DNA of 64,000 nucleotides from assembly GCA_934307065.1 (NCBI GenBank), contig CAKRCD010000002.1, positions 124,001 through 188,000 on the forward strand. Reading direction: 5' to 3'. A program made the translations under genes and the position numbers. This stretch comes from an uncultured Bariatricus sp. Lineage in GTDB: Bacteria > Bacillota > Clostridia > Lachnospirales > Lachnospiraceae. Shown here piece after piece: positions 24,763 to 33,683 of this stretch (within the stretch, counting starts at the first letter, position 1; every line of letters begins with the position of its first letter). A model generated the notes under the pieces. The model did no database searches and had not been told where the DNA came from. It worked only from the letters and a program-made list of their open reading frames with translations.

Positions 24763-25595
24763 AATTGAAAAACGTAAAAAAGAAATACAAAGATTTTGAA
24801 CTGGACTGTTCCATGAAGGTAGAAGCCGGAAAAGTGATAGGACTGATTGGAGCCAACGGAGCAGGAAAAAGTACCGCATTTAAAGCGGCCTTGGGACTGA
24901 TTCATATTGACGGTGGCGAAATCCATATTTTTGGGAAAAATGAAAGTTCACCGGAAGTGAAAGCACAAATTGGTGTAGTGCTTGCAGATTCCGGAATGAG
25001 TGACTACCTTAATGGAATGGATATTGTCGCTGTTTTTGAAAAGATGTATCCCACATTTGAAAAAGAAAAATTTCTTCAAAAATGCCAGCATTTTCAGATT
25101 CCGATGGATAAGCAATTGAAGGAATTTTCAACCGGTATGAAGCGGAAACTACATTTGCTGCTTGCGATATCACATGAGGCAAAACTTCTTATCTTAGATG
25201 AGCCTACCGCTGGTATGGACGTAATCGCACGAACAGAAATCCTTGATATTCTGCGGGAATATATGGAAACAGAAGACCGGGCTGTTTTGATCAGCTCACA
25301 CATTTCCAGTGACTTAGAAGGATTCTGTGATGAAATCTATATGATTGATAGAGGAAAGATTATTTTGCATGAAGAGACAGATGTCCTTCTGGATACTTAT
25401 GGAATTTTAAAAGTAACAGATGAACAGTATGAAAATATGGAGCGCACAGGAATACTGAAATGCAGGAAAGAAGCATATGGATACTGTCTATTGACGAAGG
25501 AAAAGCAATATTATATGGAAAGATATCCAGGGATTGTTATAGAAAAAGGAAGTATTGATGAAGTGATTACGATGATGATTCGGGGGGATGAGTAA
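24756..25595 (+). CDS. ABC transporter ATP-binding protein
   Basis: A 279-residue ATPase: Walker A GANGAGKST near residue 34, signature FSTGMKRKL, Walker B LLILDEPTAGMD, and the switch His in ISSHISSD. The C-terminal third is the extension found in YtrB/BcrA-like ATPases that pair with ABC-2 permeases. The ATG at 24756 overlaps the regulator's end and has TTGGAGG upstream, indicating translational coupling. Together with the next gene it would form an exporter, perhaps of a cell-envelope-active compound as for other YtrA-controlled systems. Confidence 0.92.
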   Translation: MLELKNVKKKYKDFELDCSMKVEAGKVIGLIGANGAGKSTAFKAALGLIHIDGGEIHIFGKNESSPEVKAQIGVVLADSGMSDYLNGMDIVAVFEKMYPTFEKEKFLQKCQHFQIPMDKQLKEFSTGMKRKLHLLLAISHEAKLLILDEPTAGMDVIARTEILDILREYMETEDRAVLISSHISSDLEGFCDEIYMIDRGKIILHEETDVLLDTYGILKVTDEQYENMERTGILKCRKEAYGYCLLTKEKQYYMERYPGIVIEKGSIDEVITMMIRGDE

Positions 25596-26257
25596 TGAAA
25601 GGATTATTGATTAAAGATTTACGACTATTAAAGGCGCAGAAGACATTTTTGATGACGGTTGGCGGATTTGCAATTATATTTTCTGTCATGAACAAATACT
25701 CGACATTTCTCATGCCATATATTACAATGATGGTAGCAATGTTTGCAGTAGGTACAATTAATTATGATGAACATAATAATGGCGGTGCATATCTGTTTGC
25801 GCTCCCGGTTTCCAGAAAAGGGTATGTGTTGGAAAAGTATGGATACTGTCTGCTCCTTGATGTGATAACATTGATGATTTCCATTGTTATATCAGGAATA
25901 ACAATTGTTATACACGGTGAGACCGTAAAGGGCAGTGAGTTCGGGTTGCTTATCCTCAGTACGTTTCTTATTTCTGTTATTATTTATGCATGGATGATTC
26001 CGATTCAACTAAAATTCAGTGCCGAAAGAAGCCGGATGGCATTAACAGGAATCGTGCTGATTGCGTTCATATGTGGCTATGGAATGGTAAGTGTAGGGAA
26101 AAAACTGGGAATAGAAGTGGATATAGACGGATTTTTTGAAATGTTGATGCGACAGAAAACAATGGTGCTGGTTAGCGTGGCACTGATAGCCGGAGCGGTA
26201 ATGCTGTTGATTTCTTATGTGATTTCACTTAAAATTATGGAGAGGAAAGAATACTAG
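25595..26257 (+). CDS. ABC-2 type permease
   Basis: A 220-residue membrane protein with about six membrane segments and no ATPase motif. It overlaps the ATPase stop codon (TAATG), so it is its partner subunit. LIKDLRLLKAQKTF at the N-terminus and a YDEHNNGGAYLFALPVSRKGYVLEKY loop are typical of the ABC2_membrane_2-like permeases of YtrA-controlled operons. The substrate is unknown. Confidence 0.85.
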   Translation: MKGLLIKDLRLLKAQKTFLMTVGGFAIIFSVMNKYSTFLMPYITMMVAMFAVGTINYDEHNNGGAYLFALPVSRKGYVLEKYGYCLLLDVITLMISIVISGITIVIHGETVKGSEFGLLILSTFLISVIIYAWMIPIQLKFSAERSRMALTGIVLIAFICGYGMVSVGKKLGIEVDIDGFFEMLMRQKTMVLVSVALIAGAVMLLISYVISLKIMERKEY

Positions 26258-26288
26258 ATCCATATTCCCACTATGAAGGAGAAAAAGG

Positions 26289-27158
26289 ATGGAACAGATA
26301 ACAATAAAGGCGAGTGACGGCCTTTTGCTCGCAGTCGCGGTGTTCGATGTGGAGAATGCCAAGGCTGCTGTTCAGATTATACATGGACTCAAGGAGCATA
26401 AGGAACGTTATTTTCCATTGATTCGTTTCTTAAATGATCATGGATATGCGGTGATTATTTCGGATAACAGGGGACATGGTGAATCCGTGAGTGATGCCTG
26501 GCCCCTTGGATACATGGAAGGGATTGACGGAATCATTGCGGATCAGATATTAGTGACAGAGTATATGAAGAAACGGTATCCGGATCTGTCGTTTTACCTG
26601 TTTGGACATTCTTTTGGCTCTATGGTTGCGAGAGTGTATTTGCAGGAGAATGACGATCAGATTGACAAGCTGTTGCTTTCGGGAACGGTCAATTACATTC
26701 CAATTGCCCGATTTGGAAATCTGGTTGGAAATGTGCTGTCGATGTTCAGTGGCAAAAGAGGCTACAATCGTTGGATGATACAGATTGGTGACAATGGGGA
26801 AAACGACTGGGTTGTGAAGAATCCAGAAGCACTTCGGGCTTATCGGGAGGACCCACTTTGCACTGGTTACAAATATATGAACCGTGCGATTATGACAATC
26901 TGGGAGGCGGATGCAGAACTGAAGCGGTTTGCAAAGTATGAGTGCAAGAATCCAACTCTTCCTGTATTTAGTATCAGTGGGGTGGAAGACCCGGTGACGG
27001 GTGGAGCAAAAGGGCTGGAAGATACTATTCGGACTTTAAAGCGAATTGGTTATCAGGATGTGGAAAGCAAGGTCTATGACGGAATGAAACATGAAGTCAT
27101 TAACGAAGAAGGAAAAGAGCAGGTATATCAAGATATTCTTGCATTTTTTGAAAAATAG
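26289..27158 (+). CDS. Alpha/beta hydrolase (S33/monoglyceride-lipase-like)
   Basis: A 289-residue serine hydrolase: IHGLKEHKERY (oxyanion region), SDNRGHGES, nucleophile Ser108 in GHSFGS, the Asp in SGVEDPVTGG and the His in GMKHEVINE. This is the serine aminopeptidase S33/monoacylglycerol lipase group (PldB-like). No signal peptide, so it is cytoplasmic. AAGGAG precedes ATG 26289. It lies 31 bases after the permease, in the same direction with no terminator between, so it may belong to the GntR operon. Confidence 0.88.
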   Translation: MEQITIKASDGLLLAVAVFDVENAKAAVQIIHGLKEHKERYFPLIRFLNDHGYAVIISDNRGHGESVSDAWPLGYMEGIDGIIADQILVTEYMKKRYPDLSFYLFGHSFGSMVARVYLQENDDQIDKLLLSGTVNYIPIARFGNLVGNVLSMFSGKRGYNRWMIQIGDNGENDWVVKNPEALRAYREDPLCTGYKYMNRAIMTIWEADAELKRFAKYECKNPTLPVFSISGVEDPVTGGAKGLEDTIRTLKRIGYQDVESKVYDGMKHEVINEEGKEQVYQDILAFFEK

Positions 27159-27176
27159 AGAAAAGAGGGGAAGAAG

Positions 27177-28058
27177 ATGCGTGTATTAAATTTTGGTTCT
27201 ATGAATTTGGATTATGTGTATACAGTGGATCACATGGTGCTTCCGGGGGAAACACAGAACAGTCAGGGAATGAACACCTTTTTAGGTGGCAAAGGATTTA
27301 ACCAGTCCACGGCACTTGCAAAAGCGGGAGTGGAGGTCTACCATGCAGGACTTATTGGAGAAGAAGGAAAGATTTTCCAGGAAACTGCAAAAGAATACGG
27401 AATTTCAGATAAGTACATACAGGTGTGTGACGAGAAAAACGGTCATACCATCATTCAGGTAGACAAAAACGGACAGAACTGTATTTTACTGTATGGAGGG
27501 GCGAACAGAGCCGTTACGCGTGAGTTCGTGGATGAAGTGTTAAGTGGCTTTGAAAAGGGCGATATTATCCTGCTTCAGAATGAAATCAATGAATTGGATT
27601 ACATTATCGATAAGGCATATGAGAAGGGAATGCAGATTTTCCTGAATCCCTCTCCCTTTGACAGTGCACTTGACAGTTGTGACTTAGGTAAGATTTCCTG
27701 CTTTTTGTTAAATGAGATTGAAGGTGGGCAGATAGCGGGAGAAACGGAGCCGGATAAAATCATCGATGGAATTCTGGCGAACTATGAGAATGCAAAGGTT
27801 GTCCTCACTCTTGGCGGGGATGGCTCTGTATACGCAGATAAAGAAAAACGCTGTCAACAACCGGTTTATAAAGTGGAAACCGTAGATACAACTGCTGCGG
27901 GAGATACCTTTACCGGATATTTTATAGCCGGACTGATTCAGGGAAAAACCGTGGAAGAGACAATGAGAATGTGTGCGGTTGCAGCAGGAATTGCGGTGTC
28001 AAGACCGGGGGCAGCTCCATCCATTCCTTATATGGAAGAGGTAGAAAAATTACTCTAA
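27177..28058 (+). CDS. rbsK: Ribokinase (PfkB family)
   Basis: A 293-residue carbohydrate kinase. N-terminal NFGSMNLDYVYTVD, substrate motif GGKGFNQSTALAKAG, and C-terminal DTTAAGDTFTGYF with the catalytic Asp and anion hole. These match ribokinase better than fructokinase, but no ribose transporter or operon is nearby, so the sugar is uncertain. GAGGGG precedes ATG 27177. It starts 18 bases after the hydrolase gene and is ended by the hairpin at 28064. Confidence 0.85.
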   Translation: MRVLNFGSMNLDYVYTVDHMVLPGETQNSQGMNTFLGGKGFNQSTALAKAGVEVYHAGLIGEEGKIFQETAKEYGISDKYIQVCDEKNGHTIIQVDKNGQNCILLYGGANRAVTREFVDEVLSGFEKGDIILLQNEINELDYIIDKAYEKGMQIFLNPSPFDSALDSCDLGKISCFLLNEIEGGQIAGETEPDKIIDGILANYENAKVVLTLGGDGSVYADKEKRCQQPVYKVETVDTTAAGDTFTGYFIAGLIQGKTVEETMRMCAVAAGIAVSRPGAAPSIPYMEEVEKLL

Positions 28059-28063
28059 GAGAA

Positions 28064-28103
28064 AAAAGAAGGTTATGATGCTAAAAACACATAACCTTCT
28101 TTT
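28064..28103. terminator. Bidirectional terminator after the ribokinase gene
   Basis: AAAAGAAGGTTATG at 28064-28077 pairs perfectly with CATAACCTTCTTTT at 28090-28103. It also serves the convergent gene at 28117. Confidence 0.9.
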
Positions 28104-28116
28104 TACGTATAATTCC

Positions 28117-28836
28117 TTATTTATTCTTGCAAGCATTTACAAATGCGTCAAAAATTGGGCGCATAGATTCGTCACCGTGTGCAAACATGGCTTCCGGATG
28201 CCATTGGATTCCCAGGGCAAACTTGTGATTTTCCACCTGAATCGCTTCTATCACGTGATCCTGTGAATAAGCGATCGCTCTTACTCCTTCGCCAAGATCT
28301 TTGGCTGCCTGATGATGGAAGCTGTTTGTGTAAATGGTATGCTCAAACAGACCGGAAATCAGAGAATCCGACTCTAACGTAACTGTGTGGGAATAATCAC
28401 CATTGTGTGTTTCCTGAAAATGCTTGACACACGTTCCCTCGTGCTCCGATAAGTCCTGATAGAGGTTCCCGCCGGTTGCAACGGTAAGCACCTGATGACC
28501 ACGGCAGATTCCGAGAATCGGTTTGCCTGTTTTCAGAGCTTTCTGCATAAATGGAATCTGGGTTCTGTCCAGATTGAGACTTGTCTGCCCAATCTTCAGA
28601 TGTGGTTCTTCGTTGTAATAGGAAGGAGAAATATCGATTCCTCCGCTGAATAAAAATCCGTCACACATATCGAGATACGCATCCATGTTCTCTTCCTCCA
28701 TGAAAACGGGAAGAATCACAGGAACCCCATCTGCTTTTTCAATAGAAACAACATAGGTATTTCCTAATGTGCTGATTCCAAGAGGACTGGTGTTATGCGG
28801 GGTGATGTGCGACAGAATGCCGATAACTGGTTTCAT
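28117..28836 (-). CDS. Gamma-glutamyl-gamma-aminobutyrate hydrolase family protein (class I glutamine amidotransferase-like)
   Basis: A 239-residue peptidase C26/PuuD-like hydrolase. Cys nucleophile in GICRGHQ, His-Glu pair in QWHPEA, and FSGGIDISPSYY of the family. It hydrolyses gamma-glutamyl amide bonds such as in gamma-glutamyl-GABA; no other putrescine-pathway gene is adjacent, so the substrate is uncertain. The start is ATG 28836 (MKPVIGIL) behind AAGGAGTA; an upstream ATG at 28866 has no such site. Confidence 0.9.
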   Translation of the reverse strand: MKPVIGILSHITPHNTSPLGISTLGNTYVVSIEKADGVPVILPVFMEEENMDAYLDMCDGFLFSGGIDISPSYYNEEPHLKIGQTSLNLDRTQIPFMQKALKTGKPILGICRGHQVLTVATGGNLYQDLSEHEGTCVKHFQETHNGDYSHTVTLESDSLISGLFEHTIYTNSFHHQAAKDLGEGVRAIAYSQDHVIEAIQVENHKFALGIQWHPEAMFAHGDESMRPIFDAFVNACKNK

Positions 28837-29140
28837 AGTGGTGTACTCCTTATAAATATTATTCACTATAAATCATACATTTTCCTCTTTATAGTGTCAA
28901 GAACGATTTTACGCGTTAAAGTTATAAAGAATTACTTGATAAAAAAGTGAAAGTGTGATAATATAAAAATATATCAAATGTTATGAGAAAAATAAAAAAA
29001 AGTTGATGTGTTTTGAAAAAATGATATGTATATATTGATTGTTTTTATATATTTATTGTTGTATTTTATGATAAAATTGACAAAAGTATATAATCATGAT
29101 AAATATAAAAAAACTATAGTTGTTACGGAGGGTAAATTAT
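28837..29140. other. Intergenic, very A+T-rich divergent region
   Basis: 304 bases between divergent genes, dominated by A/T runs. It holds the GATase-like gene's ribosome binding site and leader, and a candidate promoter for the next operon at 29077-29105. I see no small gene or stable structure in it. Confidence 0.6.
29077..29105 (+). promoter_or_regulatory. Candidate promoter of the amidase/Opp/M20 cluster
   Basis: TTGACA at 29077-29082, 17 bases, TAAATA at 29100-29105. The flanks are so A+T-rich that other -10 boxes (a TATAAT at 29089) are possible. Confidence 0.45.
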
Positions 29141-29959
29141 ATGGAAGGTCAATTAAAGGTTGCAGGTGTTCAGGTTACGGTTCATCAAAATGATATTGAT
29201 GGAAACATGGTAAATGTTGAAAAAATGGCAATGCAAGTTGCGCAGAACGAGAAGGATGTGGATTTGATTTTATTTCATGAAGCGTGCTTAGAAAGTGGAA
29301 CGCCACTTGAAAAGTTTGATAAAGCGACTTCAGATAGAATTGTTGAATTTTGGAAAGGTATTGCGTCTAAGACCGGAACCAATATTTTAGCAGGACGGCT
29401 GGAACGTAAAGAAGATGGGGTACATAATAAAGCAACGGTGTATACACCAAGCGGAGAAGTTCTTGCCGATTATTCGAAGATTCATTTATATAATAGTGAA
29501 CGTGATACAATTGTTCCGGGAAGTGAACTGGGCATGTTTGAATTAAATGGAATGAAGATAGGAATTATGATTTGCGCGGATTTTGGTTTCCCAGAATTAT
29601 CCAGAACATATGCGGTAAAAGGATGCCACGTAATTGCTGTTACAAGTAGCTGGGCATATCCGGATGATGATCTTTGGACGATCTGCAATCAGGCGCGTTC
29701 ATCTGAAAATGGTGTGTACGTAGTTTCAGTTGACCGTGTTGGTCTTGCGTCGAACGGTGTCGTAAAAGTAGGCCGTTCTATGGTATGTAACCCAGATGGA
29801 CTTATTATTTCAAATCTTTGGGAAAAAACAGATACATATTACGTACAGACAATTTACAGGGATGAAGTAGAAAAACGTCATAAGACAATGAAGTGGTTAG
29901 ATTGGTTACGTCCAGATTTGTATGTAGATTGGATGACTTCTGATAATGGTGAAAAATAA
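29141..29959 (+). CDS. Carbon-nitrogen hydrolase (nitrilase superfamily amidase)
   Basis: A 272-residue hydrolase of the nitrilase fold with the Glu-Lys-Cys triad in place: Glu47 (LILFHEACLES), Lys113 (DYSKIHLY) and Cys145 (GIMICADFGFPE). It hydrolyses a carbon-nitrogen bond, most likely an amide or N-carbamoyl group. The start is ATG 29141, 8 bases after GGAGGG. It is the first gene of a cluster with DUF1177, an oligopeptide-type ABC importer and two M20 peptidases, which suggests it trims an imported amidated or N-carbamoylated compound. The neighbour DUF1177 starts 14 bases later. Confidence 0.9.
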   Translation: MEGQLKVAGVQVTVHQNDIDGNMVNVEKMAMQVAQNEKDVDLILFHEACLESGTPLEKFDKATSDRIVEFWKGIASKTGTNILAGRLERKEDGVHNKATVYTPSGEVLADYSKIHLYNSERDTIVPGSELGMFELNGMKIGIMICADFGFPELSRTYAVKGCHVIAVTSSWAYPDDDLWTICNQARSSENGVYVVSVDRVGLASNGVVKVGRSMVCNPDGLIISNLWEKTDTYYVQTIYRDEVEKRHKTMKWLDWLRPDLYVDWMTSDNGEK

Positions 29960-29973
29960 AGGAGAAAAAAGAA

Positions 29974-30906
29974 ATGTTAATGCGACAGATATTGGATGTA
30001 TATGATTTGCTTGATAGAGCTGATGCTTCGGGAGCAATGATGGAAGAATATATGAGAAGCCTTGGTGCGGAAAATGTGGATGTGACAACCATTGAAGGAC
30101 CAAAAGGAAAGACGGATATGATTCGTGTCATCATTCCGGGAAGAAAAGGAAAGATTGCAGGTGGAGAAGCGCCAACGCTTGGTGTGCTTGGAAGATTAGG
30201 CGGACTTGGGGCAAGACCTGAACAGATTGGATTTGTATCAGATGGTGATGGTGCACTTGTTTCGCTGGCTGTCGCAGCAAAATTACTAGATATGAAGAAA
30301 AAAGGAGATGAATTGGAAGGTGATGTTGTGGTTTGTACACATATTTGTCCTGATGCACCTACAAGTCCGCACAAGCCTGTCCCATTCATGGGGTCTCCTG
30401 TAGATATGGCAACGGTAAATAAGCATGAAGTGAACGGGAGTTTGGATGCAATTTTATCTGTTGATACAACGAAAGGAAATCGAATTATTAATACAAGAGG
30501 ATTTGCAATCTCACCAACCGTTAAGGATGGCTACATTTTAAGAGTAAGTGAAGATCTTTTGGATATTATGCAGAGAACTACAGGAAAGTTACCTTATGTT
30601 TTTGCAATTACTACGCAGGATATTACTCCATATGGTAATGGAGTTTTTCACTTGAACAGTATTCTTCAGCCTTCTACAGCGACAGACGCACCTGTTGTTG
30701 GAGTTGCTATTACAACGGAAACACCGGTTGCTGGATGTGCAACTGGTGCGACACATCCTGTTGACTTAGAAGAGGCCGCAAGATTTGTACTTGAAACCGC
30801 TAAGGCATACGGAAGAGGCGAATGTCAGTTTTATGATGGCAAAGAGTTTGATACTTTAGTTTCGAAATATGGAGAAATGAAACAGATTCAAACGCTTGGG
30901 AAATAG
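29974..30906 (+). CDS. DUF1177 family protein
   Basis: A 310-residue cytoplasmic protein that I recognise as DUF1177, a family with no assigned function that is often encoded with peptide ABC transporters. It has dense conserved-looking polar motifs: SDGDG (residues 89-93), CTHICPDAP (121-129), PHKP (132-135), MGSPVD, and KHEVNG (150-155). The SDGDG helix and the following beta strand resemble the metal-binding segment of M20/M42 peptidases, but no EE pair follows. An enzymatic role on the substrate imported by the adjacent Opp system is inferred from context. AAAGGAG precedes ATG 29974. Confidence 0.82.
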   Translation: MLMRQILDVYDLLDRADASGAMMEEYMRSLGAENVDVTTIEGPKGKTDMIRVIIPGRKGKIAGGEAPTLGVLGRLGGLGARPEQIGFVSDGDGALVSLAVAAKLLDMKKKGDELEGDVVVCTHICPDAPTSPHKPVPFMGSPVDMATVNKHEVNGSLDAILSVDTTKGNRIINTRGFAISPTVKDGYILRVSEDLLDIMQRTTGKLPYVFAITTQDITPYGNGVFHLNSILQPSTATDAPVVGVAITTETPVAGCATGATHPVDLEEAARFVLETAKAYGRGECQFYDGKEFDTLVSKYGEMKQIQTLGK

Positions 30907-30957
30907 GATGTTGATATGCTAGACATATTTACATAAAAAAACAAAGGAGGAACTATT

Positions 30958-32574
30958 ATGAAAAAAAGAAGCAGATGGCTTGCTCTGACACTTGCATGCT
31001 GTATGACAGTAGGTTTACTTGCAGGGTGTGGTAAAAAGAGCAACGAAGCAACAGGCAGCGACACATCTTCAAATACGAATGTAAGTGAAGAAGATAAAGC
31101 TGGAGGAACATTGACGATTGCACTTGCATCAATAGCCAACAATATCGATCCAATCAAGTATACAGGTGTATACGAAGGTCAGATTATCGAAAATATTGCG
31201 GATACATTGATTGTATATGACAATGATGTAACAAATTTTGAACCCAGTCTTGCTACTGAATGGGAGGCTAATGAAGCTGGTGACGAGTATACGTTTAAAC
31301 TTCGTGATGATGTGTATTTTCAGCCGGGTAAATATCAGGATGGACGTCAGATGACAGCAGAGGATGTTAAATATTCTTTGGAACGGTCACATAATGAATC
31401 AGCATTAGCGCGACTGACAATGCTTGATCATTGTGAAGTAATTGATGATTTTACGGTTAAGTGTGTTCTTCAGTCGCCAAACGCCTCATTTCTTGCAGCT
31501 TTAACAAATAGTGGAAATGTAATTGTTCCAAAGGAAGAAGTTGAAGGATGGGGAGATGAATTCGGAGCTCATCTTGTAGGTACAGGTCCATTCATGATGG
31601 CAGACAATGGCTGGCAGACAGATCAGGGTGTAGATTTGGTTAAATTTGATAAATTCTGGGGCGATAAAGTTTATCTTGATGGATTGAACTTTGTGTATAT
31701 TACAGAAGTTAATCAGAGAGTAAATGCTCTTAAGAATGGTGAAGTTGATATTGCATATGATCTTTCAGGTGAAGGAATTGAAGAAATTAAAGCAGATTCA
31801 AACCTGGAAATGGTTCAGCAGGCAGGTATGGGTGTGAATTATATTTATTTTAATATGGTGAATGGCCCAACAGCAGATATCAAAGTTCGTAAAGCACTTC
31901 AGATGGCAGTTGATCGAGAAGCAATGGTTTCAGCACTTTATCAGTATGATGAAGGTCAAGCGGGATGGCTTGCATTGCCACCGAACTCATGGGGATATGA
32001 TGAGAGCTTAATTGATTCAGTTCCTAAGTACGATGTGGAAGGTGCAAAAAAATTATTGGCAGAAGCAGGATATGCGGATGGTTTTACACTGGAATATTAT
32101 ACAGGAGATTCAGCAACGTCTAAGAAGATTGGTGAAATGTTCCAACAGTTCTGTGCACAGATTGATGTAACAGTAAATATTCATCAGGCAGCATGGGGAA
32201 CATTTAGTGAAATTGGTGCATCTGGTAATGCAGATGCAATTGCAATGAGTTGGACATGGTATCCAGATCCATATTTTTATCTGAATAAGATGTTCCACAA
32301 AGAATCTCTTGGAACATTAGGAAATGGACAGCAGTTTGATATTGCAGAGGTAAATGATCTTTTGGATAAGGCAGTTGCAGTTTCAGATCAGGAAAAACGT
32401 GCAGAACTTTATAAAGAAGCTCTTAAGATTATTACAGAACAGTATGCTCAGATTGATTATGCAGTGGCAAATGTTAACGTTGGTATGAGCAAGAAAGTTC
32501 AGAACTATGTAGTTCGTCCGGATAAGACGATTGAAGTTGCTGGAAACGGTAACAACACTTGGTTATCAAAATAA
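30958..32574 (+). CDS. Peptide ABC transporter substrate-binding lipoprotein (system 1)
   Basis: A 538-residue extracytoplasmic binding protein of family 5 (DppA/OppA). The signal peptide ends in the lipobox LLAGC with the lipid-modified Cys24. The body has the SBP_bac_5 layout: IDPIKYTGVYEGQIIENIADTL, then FKLRDDVYF and YSLERS, then VRKALQMAVDRE. It binds peptides or similar compounds outside the membrane and delivers them to the permeases encoded next. AAAGGAGG precedes ATG 30958. Two hairpins separate it from the permease genes. Confidence 0.93.
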   Translation: MKKRSRWLALTLACCMTVGLLAGCGKKSNEATGSDTSSNTNVSEEDKAGGTLTIALASIANNIDPIKYTGVYEGQIIENIADTLIVYDNDVTNFEPSLATEWEANEAGDEYTFKLRDDVYFQPGKYQDGRQMTAEDVKYSLERSHNESALARLTMLDHCEVIDDFTVKCVLQSPNASFLAALTNSGNVIVPKEEVEGWGDEFGAHLVGTGPFMMADNGWQTDQGVDLVKFDKFWGDKVYLDGLNFVYITEVNQRVNALKNGEVDIAYDLSGEGIEEIKADSNLEMVQQAGMGVNYIYFNMVNGPTADIKVRKALQMAVDREAMVSALYQYDEGQAGWLALPPNSWGYDESLIDSVPKYDVEGAKKLLAEAGYADGFTLEYYTGDSATSKKIGEMFQQFCAQIDVTVNIHQAAWGTFSEIGASGNADAIAMSWTWYPDPYFYLNKMFHKESLGTLGNGQQFDIAEVNDLLDKAVAVSDQEKRAELYKEALKIITEQYAQIDYAVANVNVGMSKKVQNYVVRPDKTIEVAGNGNNTWLSK

Positions 32575-32599
32575 AAGCAGAGTGTGATTATAATACACA

Positions 32600-32692
32600 G
32601 GAGCGCTACCTAAGGGTGGCACTCCTTGCTTTTGGAATCAGACCATTGCGAAGTATTCCAATTGATTAATTTGTGTATTTCGCAATGGTCTG
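32600..32692 (+). promoter_or_regulatory. Two hairpins between the binding protein and permease genes
   Basis: GGAGCGCTACC (32600-32610) pairs imperfectly with GGTGGCACTCC (32615-32625). CAGACCATTGCGAA (32639-32652) pairs perfectly with TTCGCAATGGTCTG (32679-32692). Probably a partial terminator or an RNA-stabilising element that gives more binding protein than permease. Confidence 0.65.
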
Positions 32693-32720
32693 CTATATTC
32701 TAGGAAAGGGGAATGACAGT

Positions 32721-33683
32721 ATGTTAAAGATGATTGTAAAACGTATCATCCAGTTAATTCCGGTACTGTTGATTACGATGAGTATTACGTTTGTGATTAC
32801 TCGTGTTCTTCCGGGAAATCCTGCGGTTTCGATTTTAGGACCACAGGCTAGTGCGGAAGATATCGAAAAGATGGAGGAAGAAATGGGATTGAATGACCCG
32901 CTTCCAGTACAATATGTGCATTATATTACCAAAGTTCTTCAAGGAGATCTAGGTACATCATATCGATATAATCGTCCAGTGGCAGGTTTGATTATCGAGA
33001 AATTGCCTAATACATTACAACTGGCACTTACTAGCTTGATTATTGCACTTTTGATTGGTGTTCCGATAGGAATTGTGTCAGCAGTGAAGCAGTATTCGGT
33101 ATTTGATTATGTGTCTATGATTGCAGCATTGATTGGTGTTTCTATGCCGACATTTTGGTTGGGATTGATGTTGGTTCTTGTGTTTAGTGTTAATTTGGGA
33201 TGGTTTCCTTCAATGGGAATGGGAAGTTTGGCATCAGGTGTAGGCGATGTTTTAATACATATCTTTTTGCCAGCGCTTTGCCTCTCATTTGGAAGTATGG
33301 CAAATTTTGCGCGAATTAGTCGGTCTAGTATGTTGGAAGTAATTGATCAGGATTATATGAAAGCGGTTCGTGCAAAAGGCATTCGTGAATGGATCGTTAT
33401 TATGAAACATGGATTAAAAAATGCACTTCCACCAATTGTAACAGTTTTAGGTATGCGAATTTCATCTCTTATGACAGGAGCCATTATGATCGAAACTATT
33501 TTTTCATGGCCTGGTATTGGACGATTGATTGTAGATGCAATTAATAATAATGATTTTGAACTGATTCAGGGTTCAGTTCTATTTATGGCGATTCTTTATG
33601 TTTCGGTGAATCTGGTTGTGGATATTGTTTATTTGTACATTAATCCGAAGGTTACATATGAATCCGAAAGGAGGGCTGGCTAA
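32721..33683 (+). CDS. Peptide ABC transporter permease, DppB type (system 1)
   Basis: A 320-residue inner-membrane permease with six membrane segments of the BPD_transp_1 fold: N-terminal MLKMIVKRIIQLIPVLLITM, PGNPA loop, and the EAA motif YMKAVRAKGIREWIVIMKHGLKNAL that docks the ATPase. The start is ATG 32721, 9 bases after AAAGGGG; an upstream frame from 32673 would begin inside the leader hairpin. It overlaps the next gene by one base (TAATG). Confidence 0.92.
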   Translation: MLKMIVKRIIQLIPVLLITMSITFVITRVLPGNPAVSILGPQASAEDIEKMEEEMGLNDPLPVQYVHYITKVLQGDLGTSYRYNRPVAGLIIEKLPNTLQLALTSLIIALLIGVPIGIVSAVKQYSVFDYVSMIAALIGVSMPTFWLGLMLVLVFSVNLGWFPSMGMGSLASGVGDVLIHIFLPALCLSFGSMANFARISRSSMLEVIDQDYMKAVRAKGIREWIVIMKHGLKNALPPIVTVLGMRISSLMTGAIMIETIFSWPGIGRLIVDAINNNDFELIQGSVLFMAILYVSVNLVVDIVYLYINPKVTYESERRAG

